Source of the DNA: Neisseria perflava
Lineage (GTDB): Bacteria > Pseudomonadota > Gammaproteobacteria > Burkholderiales > Neisseriaceae
DNA: 64,000 bases
Assembly (NCBI RefSeq): GCF_002863305.2
Contig: NZ_CP136962.1
Span: forward strand, 620,001-684,000
Direction of reading: 5' to 3'
Position numbers and translations under genes: made by a program. The number at the start of each line of letters is the position of its first letter. Position 1 is the stretch's first letter. Positions 1 to 6,282 of this stretch are shown in pieces. Below the pieces are notes generated by a model. That model searched no databases. It was given only the letters and a program-made list of their open reading frames with translations, and was not told the origin of the DNA.

Positions 1-393
1 AATCAGATGGTTTTCAGGATAAGTGTTCAGCCCTTCCGATTCTGTTTGAGTCAATACATCAGGTAAATGCCAGATGTTCAGGCCGTCTGAAGACAGCTTT
101 TTATCTGTTGAATCCGTTAAAAACGCTTCTGCCGTTTTCCCCCAATCCAAATTGTCTTGCGCCAAATTGGGCAATAATAAAACCTTTCCGCCAGAATGCC
201 ACACTGCCAACACAGCACAGGCAAACAGCGTAGCATCGTCAAACCACAACGCGGCCGTTTGCACGCCTGCCTGTTTCAGACGGCCTGACAGATGGAAAAC
301 CGCACGGTTGAAGTCAGCACGCGTCCAATTCGGATGGGCGGCGATAAGGTCGTGTTGGGGCAGGTCGGGGGATAGAATTTGGGTTAGGTGCAT
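1..393 (-). CDS. apeH: Acyl-CoA/AMP ligase of the aryl polyene cluster, N-terminal part (cut by window edge)
   Basis: An open frame runs from an ATG at 393 leftward to the window edge without a stop (131 codons seen). The protein starts MHLTQILSPDLPQHDLIAAH and then resembles the N-terminal part of an ANL-type acyl adenylate-forming enzyme; the diagnostic P-loop and adenylation motifs would lie outside the window. The call rests mainly on position: in known APE clusters an AMP-ligase follows the COG4648 membrane protein, as here. It would activate the aryl starter acid for loading on an ACP in the cytoplasm. Two uptake words lie inside the gene (80-91 and 274-285). Family by context, fairly likely; the apeH letter is by analogy to the Xenorhabdus ape nomenclature. 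Confidence 0.6.
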   Translation of the reverse strand, partial: MHLTQILSPDLPQHDLIAAHPNWTRADFNRAVFHLSGRLKQAGVQTAALWFDDATLFACAVLAVWHSGGKVLLLPNLAQDNLDWGKTAEAFLTDSTDKKLSSDGLNIWHLPDVLTQTESEGLNTYPENHLI

Positions 394-408
394 GATGGTT
401 CTAAGGTT

Positions 409-627
409 TTATAATTTTGATGTATCTGCCTTGGTATCTTCTTTGAATTGAGCCAAGCATTCATCGTATTGTTTGTTTGTCGTTTGGTGTACCAATTCGT
501 AATCATTCGCCTGCCACTCTTCCAATGAATGGCTTTCACTTCTTTTGAAGCAATGGAGTAGCCGATCGGTTTTGCCGTTTTGTCCGTCTACAAAAAGGCT
601 GATAATTGATGAAATATTTTTAATGGA
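409..627 (-). pseudogene. Start-less coding remnant between apeG and apeH
   Basis: Directly after the apeG stop, in frame with it, 72 codons run without a stop to TAA at 409-411. The translation is protein-like and hydrophilic (it contains FVDGQNGKTDRLLHCFKRSE and DYELVHQTTNKQYDECLAQF) but has no ATG, GTG or TTG start with a ribosome site. It looks like the C-terminal tail of a gene whose front has been lost, or a tail reached only by stop read-through. I do not recognise the family. A rare ATT start just after the apeG stop is conceivable but unsupported. Confidence 0.4.
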
Positions 628-1167
628 TTAAACCTTCAAAACCAATTTCCGATAAATCCACTCTCCGGCAAATAAGATTCCCATTAACACATACGACACA
701 ATGCCGGTATAAGCCGCCCACCAGTCGTAATATTGCAAGCCTGCCAAAATGGCGGCGGTTGCGCCGTTGAAGATAAAGAAGGCGCACCAGATTTTCGTAA
801 CGCGTCGAGTGTGGCGCACACCTTCGGGCGGCAGGTCGGGGTGTTGCAGTCGGGCGAGGCGTTCGATAACGGTTTGTTTGGCAAACAGGCTGCCGCCGAA
901 AATGGCAAGCATCAGTGCATTGACGGCGACGGGATACCAATACATCGAGTCAGGCCGTCTGAAAACCAGTACCGCCGCAAAAAAGGCGGCAAGGATAATC
1001 GCCGTAATGCGTTGGGCTGTGGTTTGCGGCATGGCGGCGCGTATCAGCCATAACACACACATGGCCGCAGCAAGCCAGAAAAATGCGCCGTTTTCCCTGC
1101 CGTAATACCATAGAAGCGGATAGGCGAGGCTGGCAAGGGTCAGTAGGAATTTTCCCAGTGTTTTCAT
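628..1167 (-). CDS. apeG: COG4648-type integral membrane protein of the aryl polyene cluster
   Basis: A 179-residue inner-membrane protein with about five to six hydrophobic segments (roughly 5-20, 27-45, 55-70, 80-95, 125-145, 150-170) and basic loops between them. COG4648 proteins occur next to the acyl ligase in APE clusters of many Gram-negative bacteria; their job is not settled, possibly flippase-like or a scaffold. Here it is cut off from apeF by a two-gene insertion, so it may have its own promoter. No clear ribosome site is seen before the ATG. A run of nine G (1203-1211) lies 36-44 bases upstream. Confidence 0.75.
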   Translation of the reverse strand: MKTLGKFLLTLASLAYPLLWYYGRENGAFFWLAAAMCVLWLIRAAMPQTTAQRITAIILAAFFAAVLVFRRPDSMYWYPVAVNALMLAIFGGSLFAKQTVIERLARLQHPDLPPEGVRHTRRVTKIWCAFFIFNGATAAILAGLQYYDWWAAYTGIVSYVLMGILFAGEWIYRKLVLKV

Positions 1168-1202
1168 AATGGTGTTCGGTTTCAGATGACTTTTGGGTTT
1201 TA

Positions 1203-1211
1203 GGGGGGGGG
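1203..1211. repeat. G9 homopolymer upstream of apeG
   Basis: Nine consecutive G on the plus strand (nine C in the apeG reading direction), 36-44 bases before the apeG ATG and directly beside a variant uptake word. Tracts of this kind in Neisseria promoters can slip and switch expression. No -35/-10 pair around it is convincing, so the role is speculative. Confidence 0.5.
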
Positions 1212-1223
1212 AGGTCGTCTGAA
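1212..1223 (+). repeat. Variant uptake word AGGTCGTCTGAA (mucDUS type), left edge of the lysO block
   Basis: Exact AGGTCGTCTGAA, the dialect described for the N. mucosa group, whereas nearly all other uptake words here read AGGCCGTCTGAA. It lies just beyond the lysO stop. A degenerate partner, TTCAGATGAC, lies near 1191. Confidence 0.8.
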
Positions 1224-1246
1224 AGTTGTTTGGAAAAATAGTAGGA

Positions 1247-2140
1247 TCAGTTCAGCATGGCAATGGCGGCGGACAGAAAAAACGGTGCGACAAGGGTCAG
1301 GATAAAGCCGCTGACGACGGCGTATTTGATGTATTCGGCGCGGCAGTTTTCTTTTACAAAGGGCAGGGCGGAGTCCATTGCCGCTGCGCCGGAAATGCCG
1401 ATTGCCGCCATAGGCTGCTTTCGTCCGTAGAAATACAGGAAGACGATGCTGATCATTTCGCGGAAAAAATCGGTCATAAACGCTGCCGCACCCATTTCGG
1501 GCGATACCGCTTTTCCAACCATAGGACCCGAAAGGGAGAACCAGCCGAAACCGCCCGACAATACCAGGCTTTGGGCAAACGAATAGGGCGAACATAGCGA
1601 AAAAACGAAACACGCGGCGGCGGTTGCAGCAACGGTCAGAAGCGGCAGCAGGAAAATCCTACGTCCGAATCCGCCAAGCTGGAAATGAACCAAGTCCATG
1701 CCAACCATGAAAATCAGCAGATAGAGGATATGGGTGCTGTCGATGGGCAGATTGCCGACCTGTCGCCCGAAAAAGGCAAATGCCGCGACACCCAAACCGA
1801 AAAAAGCAAAGGCTTTGAAACAGCCGTAAAAGGGTTTGATAAAGCTGCCCGATGGAGTGGGAGCAGTCGAGGCTTCGGGTTTGCGATAAAGCGCAATCAA
1901 GGTAAACGCGCTGATAATCAGTGCGAGCAGCAGGGCATATTTGACGATGTCCGCGCCCAGATTCGGGTCGGTAAAGACGCCGCCGAACTCATAGCCCATG
2001 AAAAAGAGCAGCAGCAGGACAATAAAGGACAAGGGTTTGAGTAGGACTTGTCGAAGGGGTGGTGCAAGAAATTTACCAGATAGGAAACCGGTAGATAACA
2101 ATGCAAGAACAATAAAGATCGATGATAAAGATGATTCCAT
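1247..2140 (-). CDS. lysO: LysO-type (DUF340) lysine exporter
   Basis: A 297-residue membrane protein with about eight hydrophobic segments and the LysO/DUF340 signature stretches GGFGWFSLSGPMVG and ALPFVKENC. In E. coli LysO exports L-lysine and thialysine through the inner membrane; length (about 300) agrees. The ATG at 2140 is chosen because GGAG lies about ten bases before it; a longer frame to 2209 adds 23 residues without a ribosome site. The gene sits inside the ape operon where it has no obvious metabolic link, next to a broken ACP copy (2216-2301) and a variant uptake word (1212), which suggests import by transformation. Confidence 0.85.
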   Translation of the reverse strand: MESSLSSIFIVLALLSTGFLSGKFLAPPLRQVLLKPLSFIVLLLLFFMGYEFGGVFTDPNLGADIVKYALLLALIISAFTLIALYRKPEASTAPTPSGSFIKPFYGCFKAFAFFGLGVAAFAFFGRQVGNLPIDSTHILYLLIFMVGMDLVHFQLGGFGRRIFLLPLLTVAATAAACFVFSLCSPYSFAQSLVLSGGFGWFSLSGPMVGKAVSPEMGAAAFMTDFFREMISIVFLYFYGRKQPMAAIGISGAAAMDSALPFVKENCRAEYIKYAVVSGFILTLVAPFFLSAAIAMLN

Positions 2141-2215
2141 ATTTATAATTCTCCAGTTGAAAATTATTGATTTGATATTAAATATTTTGTTTCGTAAGAG
2201 AGAAGTCAATTAATA

Positions 2216-2301
2216 TCATTGTTCTTTGAGCAGGTTTGCCAGTTGCAGTTTGCGGCCGGTTTCGCATTTGATGTGGTCAATAAGGTCGATGGTGTCTTGG
2301 A
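2216..2301 (-). pseudogene. Remnant of an acyl carrier protein gene (apeF-like)
   Basis: The frame reads IQDTIDLIDHIKCETGRKLQ and then diverges to a stop at 2216-2218. apeF has IDAIDLIDHIKRETGRKLQ at the matching place. The fragment has no start and lacks the region carrying the phosphopantetheine serine. It follows immediately after the stop of the secreted protein at 2302. Confidence 0.8.
2243..2296 (-). repeat. 54-bp direct repeat, copy 1 (second copy 2930-2983 in apeF)
   Basis: Bases 2243-2296 match 2930-2983 at 50 of 54 positions by eye, same orientation, 687 bases apart. The second copy is inside intact apeF. The repeat flanks the secreted-protein gene and looks like the scar of a recombination event. 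Confidence 0.85.
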
Positions 2302-2736
2302 TTATTCGTTTTCTTCCTTATTTTTTTCAAAGGCTTCATGTTCTACGAGCAGCTTATAGTATTTTGGATAAAGCTTGGCGATGCGGTTACGGTTTTCCGA
2401 GGTGCAGAATTTTGCAACCTCTTTGGGTTCATGAGATTTAGGATAGCGGGAAAACATTTCAGTCTGCTCTTGTTTGGTCATTTTTTTGACCGTTGGGCAG
2501 ATAGGGGCCATTGCTGATTTGCTGTTGGCAAATCCAGCCATATTCCATGCCAGCATCCCGTTACGTTGAGTTTCCTCGTTCGTGTTTTTTTCACAAAACT
2601 CCATATCGTTATACATATCCAATGAATCACGAATGACTTGCATACACTCGGCATGTGTCATTTTTTTGATGAGGGAAATTTCAGCGTGCGCAGACAAGGC
2701 GGGGAGTAAGAGCAGTAGGGAAATGAATTTTTTCAT
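2302..2736 (-). CDS. Small secreted protein of unknown function
   Basis: A 144-residue protein with a clear signal peptide (MKKFISLLLLLPALSAHAE, cut after AHA expected). The mature part is charged and has four cysteines (in MTHAECMQ, MEFCEKNT, APICPT and AKFCTS), compatible with periplasmic disulfides, and a very acidic Lys/Glu tail. I do not recognise the family. It stands between the apeF hairpin and the ACP remnant, in the block that also holds lysO, and its lower GC and variant uptake words at the edges suggest it came with that block. Confidence 0.75.
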   Translation of the reverse strand: MKKFISLLLLLPALSAHAEISLIKKMTHAECMQVIRDSLDMYNDMEFCEKNTNEETQRNGMLAWNMAGFANSKSAMAPICPTVKKMTKQEQTEMFSRYPKSHEPKEVAKFCTSENRNRIAKLYPKYYKLLVEHEAFEKNKEENE

Positions 2737-2797
2737 GGTGTTAGTTGTATATTATGGATAAGTGAGAAAGATTGATGATTAGGTTGTTTATTGATAT

Positions 2798-2832
2798 TCA
2801 GACGACCTTGCCGGTGGGTAAGGCCGTCTGAA
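2798..2832 (-). terminator. Hairpin after apeF made of a variant and a standard uptake word
   Basis: TTCAGACGACCT (2798-2809, complement of the variant AGGTCGTCTGAA) pairs, with one wobble, with AGGCCGTCTGAA (2821-2832). It lies after the apeF stop and would partly insulate apeC-F from the genes downstream. It also marks the right edge of the inserted block. Confidence 0.6.
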
Positions 2833-2854
2833 AATATGCTGATTCAAAGCGGAA

Positions 2855-3103
2855 TTAGAAATCTTGTTGTACTTTCAAAACCGCTTGAACCACGTCTTCT
2901 ACGGTACGCACATTGCGGAAGTCTTCGGCTTGCAGTTTGCGGCCGGTTTCGCGTTTGATGTGGTCGATAAGGTCGATAGCGTCGATGCTGTCGATTTCCA
3001 AATCTTCGTAGAGGTTGGTTTCGGGTTTGATGCGTTCCGGTTCGATTTCAAACAGGTTAACCAGTGCATCGGTCAGCAGGGCGCGTACTTCTTGTTCAGT
3101 CAT
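2855..3103 (-). CDS. apeF: Acyl carrier protein of the aryl polyene pathway
   Basis: An 82-residue acidic ACP. The 4'-phosphopantetheine site is the serine in DLEIDSIDAIDL (about residue 37), followed by the helix III region RETGRKLQAEDFRNVRTVEDV. It would carry the growing polyene chain in the cytoplasm. It follows apeE after a 12-base gap and is the last gene of the leftward apeC-D-E-F run before a hairpin. Part of its sequence (2930-2983) is duplicated at 2243-2296. APE clusters typically carry two ACP genes, as here. Confidence 0.85.
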   Translation of the reverse strand: MTEQEVRALLTDALVNLFEIEPERIKPETNLYEDLEIDSIDAIDLIDHIKRETGRKLQAEDFRNVRTVEDVVQAVLKVQQDF

Positions 3104-3115
3104 CTTGTTTCTCCC

Positions 3116-3376
3116 TTATGCTTGGCGGCTCTTGACGAACTCGGCCAAAGTTTTGACGTTGGCGAAGTTTTCGCGCAGGTTGTCGTTTTCACCGTCGAGC
3201 TGGAAGCCGAAGGTTTTTTGTACGGCCAAACCAAGTTCCAATGCATCAACCGAATCCAGACCCAGGCCGTCGTCGCCGAAAAGCGGATCTTCGCTGCCGA
3301 TGTCGGCAACGGTAATGTCTTCCAAGCCCAAGCTGTCGATGATTAATTGTTTGATTTGGTTTTCTAAATTGCTCAT
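3116..3376 (-). CDS. apeE: Acyl carrier protein of the aryl polyene pathway
   Basis: An 86-residue ACP starting MSNLENQIKQLIIDSLGLED. The attachment serine is in GLGLDSVDALEL (about residue 41). The start is fixed by AAGGA shortly upstream and by the ATGA overlap with the end of the acyltransferase gene; longer frames reach into apeD coding sequence. It pairs with apeF as the second carrier of the pathway. Its core differs from apeF (LDSVDALEL against IDSIDAIDL), so the two may carry different intermediates, for example starter or extender units. Confidence 0.85.
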   Translation of the reverse strand: MSNLENQIKQLIIDSLGLEDITVADIGSEDPLFGDDGLGLDSVDALELGLAVQKTFGFQLDGENDNLRENFANVKTLAEFVKSRQA

Positions 3377-4131
3377 GTGGTTTTCCTTGTAAAATAGTCT
3401 TGCAGGTATTCGTTTAAACGGCGTGCGGCGATGGGCAGGGGTTTTTCTGCCAGCCATTCTTCCGGCAGGATGTCGTCGCCGACGGTAATTTCATAATGAA
3501 TTTTTTGTGGCGGGATTTTGTACCACGGTTGCCCCTTTTTAAAATTGGGCGGCGTCATCTTGATGCACACGGGCGTGATGACTGATGCGCTGCGCAAACC
3601 GAGTGATACGGCGCCGCGGTGCATTTTAACCTGTCCATCCCAACCTGTGCGCGTGCCCTCGGGGAAAATCAGCAAACTTTGCCCGCTTTTGAACACGGCA
3701 TCGATTTCTTCCAGCATTTCCATGCTTTCATCGTTGGGGATGTAGCCGGAAGCGATAATCTGGCTTTTCATGCTGGGGTTGTGCAACAGGTCTTTTTTAA
3801 CCAGTACGTTCGGCTCCGAATAATGGCTGATCAGCAAGACGACATCCAAAAGCGAGGGATGGTTGGCAAGAATAAGCTGGCCAGGCCTGCCGAGTTTTTC
3901 CAAGCCGTTGAAGCGGACGCTCAATACGCCTGACCATTGCAGGTAGCCGACGAAGAAACGCCAAACTTTGCCTATCATGCGTCTTGCTTCAAGTTGGCGT
4001 TTGATGTCGCCTTTGGTCGATTTGAGCGTATAGGGTAAAAGTGCGATTTTGAACAATACGCCTGCAACGCCGAAAAGAATAAAGCCGAAGAGTGTGGCAA
4101 AAAAGCGACGGAAATAGTCTAAAGTCTTCAT
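3373..4131 (-). CDS. apeD: 1-acylglycerol-3-phosphate-type acyltransferase (PlsC family) of the aryl polyene cluster
   Basis: A 252-residue LPLAT-family enzyme. It has an N-terminal membrane segment (about 10-35), the catalytic NHPSLLDVVLL box (NHx4D type, near residue 90) and the FPEGTRTGWDG box (near 155). In APE clusters such a protein is thought to help attach the aryl polyene acyl chain to a lipid anchor for the outer membrane. It overlaps the upstream gene by four bases (ATGA) and the downstream ACP gene likewise, so the three are translationally coupled. Confidence 0.85.
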   Translation of the reverse strand: MKTLDYFRRFFATLFGFILFGVAGVLFKIALLPYTLKSTKGDIKRQLEARRMIGKVWRFFVGYLQWSGVLSVRFNGLEKLGRPGQLILANHPSLLDVVLLISHYSEPNVLVKKDLLHNPSMKSQIIASGYIPNDESMEMLEEIDAVFKSGQSLLIFPEGTRTGWDGQVKMHRGAVSLGLRSASVITPVCIKMTPPNFKKGQPWYKIPPQKIHYEITVGDDILPEEWLAEKPLPIAARRLNEYLQDYFTRKTT

Positions 4132-4889
4132 GCGTTTTTCTGCCAGTGCCAGTTTCTACCGAGATAGTGTTGCGTATGTTGTCTGCCGTCTGAAAGCAGG
4201 AAGCGTACCCACTCCAAGCTGCTCCAATAGGGCTCGACTGTTGTATCGTTAGGATTTTCAGACGGCCTTGCGGCTGTGGTTTCCAAACTTAAGGTATAGT
4301 CTTCGCCTTTTATGATGACCAGTGCCAATGCATAGGCAAACGGCGCACGTGTAGCCAAGACGGGATAGTCTTCAGACAACGGATCATCGGCGACAATTAC
4401 TAAAACGGATGGCACGCCATCTTGCAAAAGCGCGAATGCTTCAGTCAGCGCGGTTTCAAAGGAATCGGCGGCAACGGCCAACGCGGTATGTTCGCTCATA
4501 TCTTTACGCAACATCGACCATTGCCCAATCGTCGCGTTGTGAACGGACAGGCCGAATGAGGTCGGCGATACGGTATGCGTGTTCAAAAGCTCTTGCCATA
4601 ATTCAAAGCTGCGGTTGCTTTCGCCGTCGTGCGAAACGTACACCGGTACGCTTTCGGGATATTGGTCGGCCAGATTCCATGCGGCATCACAAACCAAGCG
4701 CGCCGCTTTTCCCAAGCGACGGCGTTGCATAGGCGGCAAAAAGGAGAGCGCGGGTTTGCACTCCGGCAGTGAGGCGATATCGAGTTTTCCCTGCGCCCAG
4801 TCCTGCCATTGCTCCGGCGTACTGATTTTGCTGGAGGAGGCCTGCCATGCGGCGATATTGAAGCTGAAACGGCAAACGTTTTGAGGCAT
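4128..4889 (-). CDS. apeC: Beta-ketoacyl-synthase-like chain-length-factor protein of the aryl polyene pathway
   Basis: A 253-residue protein matching the short ketoacyl-synthase N-terminal-like family (Ketoacyl-synt_2): MPQNVCRFSFNIAAWQASSS, then SVHNATIGQWSML and a thiolase-like core up to about residue 190. No active-site cysteine in a TACSSS-type context is present and the C-terminal half of a normal synthase is missing. This fits a non-catalytic partner; ApeC is reported to pair with the synthase ApeO, whose gene is not in this window. The ATG at 4889 is preferred (GAAAG five bases upstream) over a TTG at 4901. It heads the leftward apeC-D-E-F run and diverges from apeP. Confidence 0.75.
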   Translation of the reverse strand: MPQNVCRFSFNIAAWQASSSKISTPEQWQDWAQGKLDIASLPECKPALSFLPPMQRRRLGKAARLVCDAAWNLADQYPESVPVYVSHDGESNRSFELWQELLNTHTVSPTSFGLSVHNATIGQWSMLRKDMSEHTALAVAADSFETALTEAFALLQDGVPSVLVIVADDPLSEDYPVLATRAPFAYALALVIIKGEDYTLSLETTAARPSENPNDTTVEPYWSSLEWVRFLLSDGRQHTQHYLGRNWHWQKNA

Positions 4890-4999
4890 GATGTCTTTCA
4901 ATGTTTTACATTTTCATACATTGTAATGAAATAGGTTAGTAAAAGCTAGGCTCTGTTATAATGCATATTGTAACGTAATTTATTCCCGGATGACATTTT
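4890..4999. promoter_or_regulatory. Divergent promoter region between apeC and apeP
   Basis: The gap between the two divergent ape operons holds a perfect TATAAT at 4957-4962 on the plus strand, 38 bases before apeP, with no good -35. On the minus strand TACAAT (4920-4925) could serve apeC. Both operons may share control here; no operator palindrome is obvious. Confidence 0.55.
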
Positions 5000-5488
5000 A
5001 TGCCTTCAATACCGAGTGCCCCGATTTATGATGTCGCTTCGCTGCTTCCGCACAGCGGACATATGGTGCTTATCGATTGTGTGAAAGAATTTGGCGATGA
5101 CTACACGGTTTGCCGTGCGCCGGTTGGCGATAAGCATATTTTGCTGCAGGACGGTGTGTTGCCGTCTATGGCTTATATGGAATTGATGGCGCAGGGCATA
5201 GGCGCGTTTGCAGGCATTGAGGCTTTAAAGGCTGGAGAGCCTGTCCGTTTGGGTTTTTTATTGGGAACGCGCAAGCTGGATTTGTTTGCCGATTCTGTGC
5301 CAGTCGGTACTGAGCTGGAAGTCAGGGCGCATGTGTCCATTCAGGATTTGGGCGGCATGGGCGTATTTGATTGCGAGTTGCGCTGGACGGATGCGCCGGA
5401 AGATGTGAAGCATCTGTTGCCGCCGGACGGTTTGCTGGCAATAGCTTCTTTAAATGTGTACAGTCCGAAAGACGGTCAAATCATTTAA
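5000..5488 (+). CDS. apeP: 3-hydroxyacyl-ACP dehydratase-like protein of the aryl polyene pathway
   Basis: A 162-residue hot-dog-fold protein of the FabA/FabZ-like APE dehydratase group. The N-terminal VASLLPHSGHMVLIDCV contains the usual catalytic histidine region (near residue 16), followed by MAYMELMAQGIGAFAGI, matching the central helix of the fold, and a hydrophobic beta sheet. ApeP is reported to act with ApeI in dehydrating 3-hydroxyacyl-ACP to build the conjugated double bonds. It is first of three rightward genes. A DUS pair lies between it and apeQ but has no U-run, so transcription can continue. Confidence 0.8.
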   Translation: MPSIPSAPIYDVASLLPHSGHMVLIDCVKEFGDDYTVCRAPVGDKHILLQDGVLPSMAYMELMAQGIGAFAGIEALKAGEPVRLGFLLGTRKLDLFADSVPVGTELEVRAHVSIQDLGGMGVFDCELRWTDAPEDVKHLLPPDGLLAIASLNVYSPKDGQII

Positions 5489-5553
5489 ACCGTTTACAAG
5501 GCCGTCTGAAAAGACAAAGATTCAGACGGCCTGTCGATATAGTGAGAAAACGT

Positions 5554-6282
5554 ATGAGTGAAACTATTTTAATTACAGGGTCTAATCGCGGTATCGGCAA
5601 AGCCGTCGCGCTTGGTTTGGCGCAAGATGGCTTTGATATTGTCGTCCACTGCCGCAGCCGCCGCGATGAAGCGGAAGCTGTCGCGGAAGAAATCCGTGCA
5701 TTGGGTAGAAATGCGCGCGTGTTGCAGTTTGACGTGTCCGACCGCGAAGCCTGCCGAGAAATTTTGACTGCCGACATTGAGGCAAACGGCACATATTACG
5801 GCGTGGTGTTGAACGCCGGCCTGACGCGAGACAATGCGTTTCCTGCTTTTACAGATGATGATTGGGACTTGGTGTTGCGTACCAATTTGGACGGTTTTTA
5901 TAATGTGCTGCACCCTTTGACCATGCCGATGATCCGTCGCCGCAAAGCCGGACGGATTGTGTGCATGGCGTCGGTATCCGGTTTGACGGGCAACCGCGGT
6001 CAGGTCAATTACAGCGCGTCCAAAGCGGGCCTAATCGGCGCGGCAAAAGCCTTGGCGGTTGAGTTGGCTAAACGCAAAATTACCGTCAACTGCGTGGCAC
6101 CGGGCCTTATCGATACCGATATTATCGATGAGAACGTGCCTGTCGAAGAAATCTTAAAGGCCGTCCCTGCCGCGCGTATGGGATTGCCCGAGGAAGTGGC
6201 GCATGCGGTGCGCTTTTTAATGGATGAAAAAGCGGCGTATATTACGCGCCAAGTGATTGCTGTGAACGGAGGTTTGTGTTGA
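5554..6282 (+). CDS. apeQ: 3-oxoacyl-ACP reductase of the aryl polyene pathway
   Basis: A 242-residue short-chain dehydrogenase of the FabG type. Visible motifs are the cofactor loop TGSNRGIGKAVA (residues 8-19), LNAGLTRDN (near 88), the catalytic serine in MASVSGLTG (near 139) and YSASKAG (YxxxK, near 152-156), and the PGLIDTDI turn. It would reduce 3-oxo chains on the ACP with NADPH. The ATG at 5554 gives the normal FabG start; the frame is open further upstream only by chance. Its end overlaps the start of apeR by a few bases. Confidence 0.88.
   Translation: MSETILITGSNRGIGKAVALGLAQDGFDIVVHCRSRRDEAEAVAEEIRALGRNARVLQFDVSDREACREILTADIEANGTYYGVVLNAGLTRDNAFPAFTDDDWDLVLRTNLDGFYNVLHPLTMPMIRRRKAGRIVCMASVSGLTGNRGQVNYSASKAGLIGAAKALAVELAKRKITVNCVAPGLIDTDIIDENVPVEEILKAVPAARMGLPEEVAHAVRFLMDEKAAYITRQVIAVNGGLC

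Noticed and set aside
5499-5532. DUS pair between apeP and apeQ as a terminator
   Set aside because: A hairpin is possible but no T-run follows and the two genes belong together, so it is treated as uptake sequence only.
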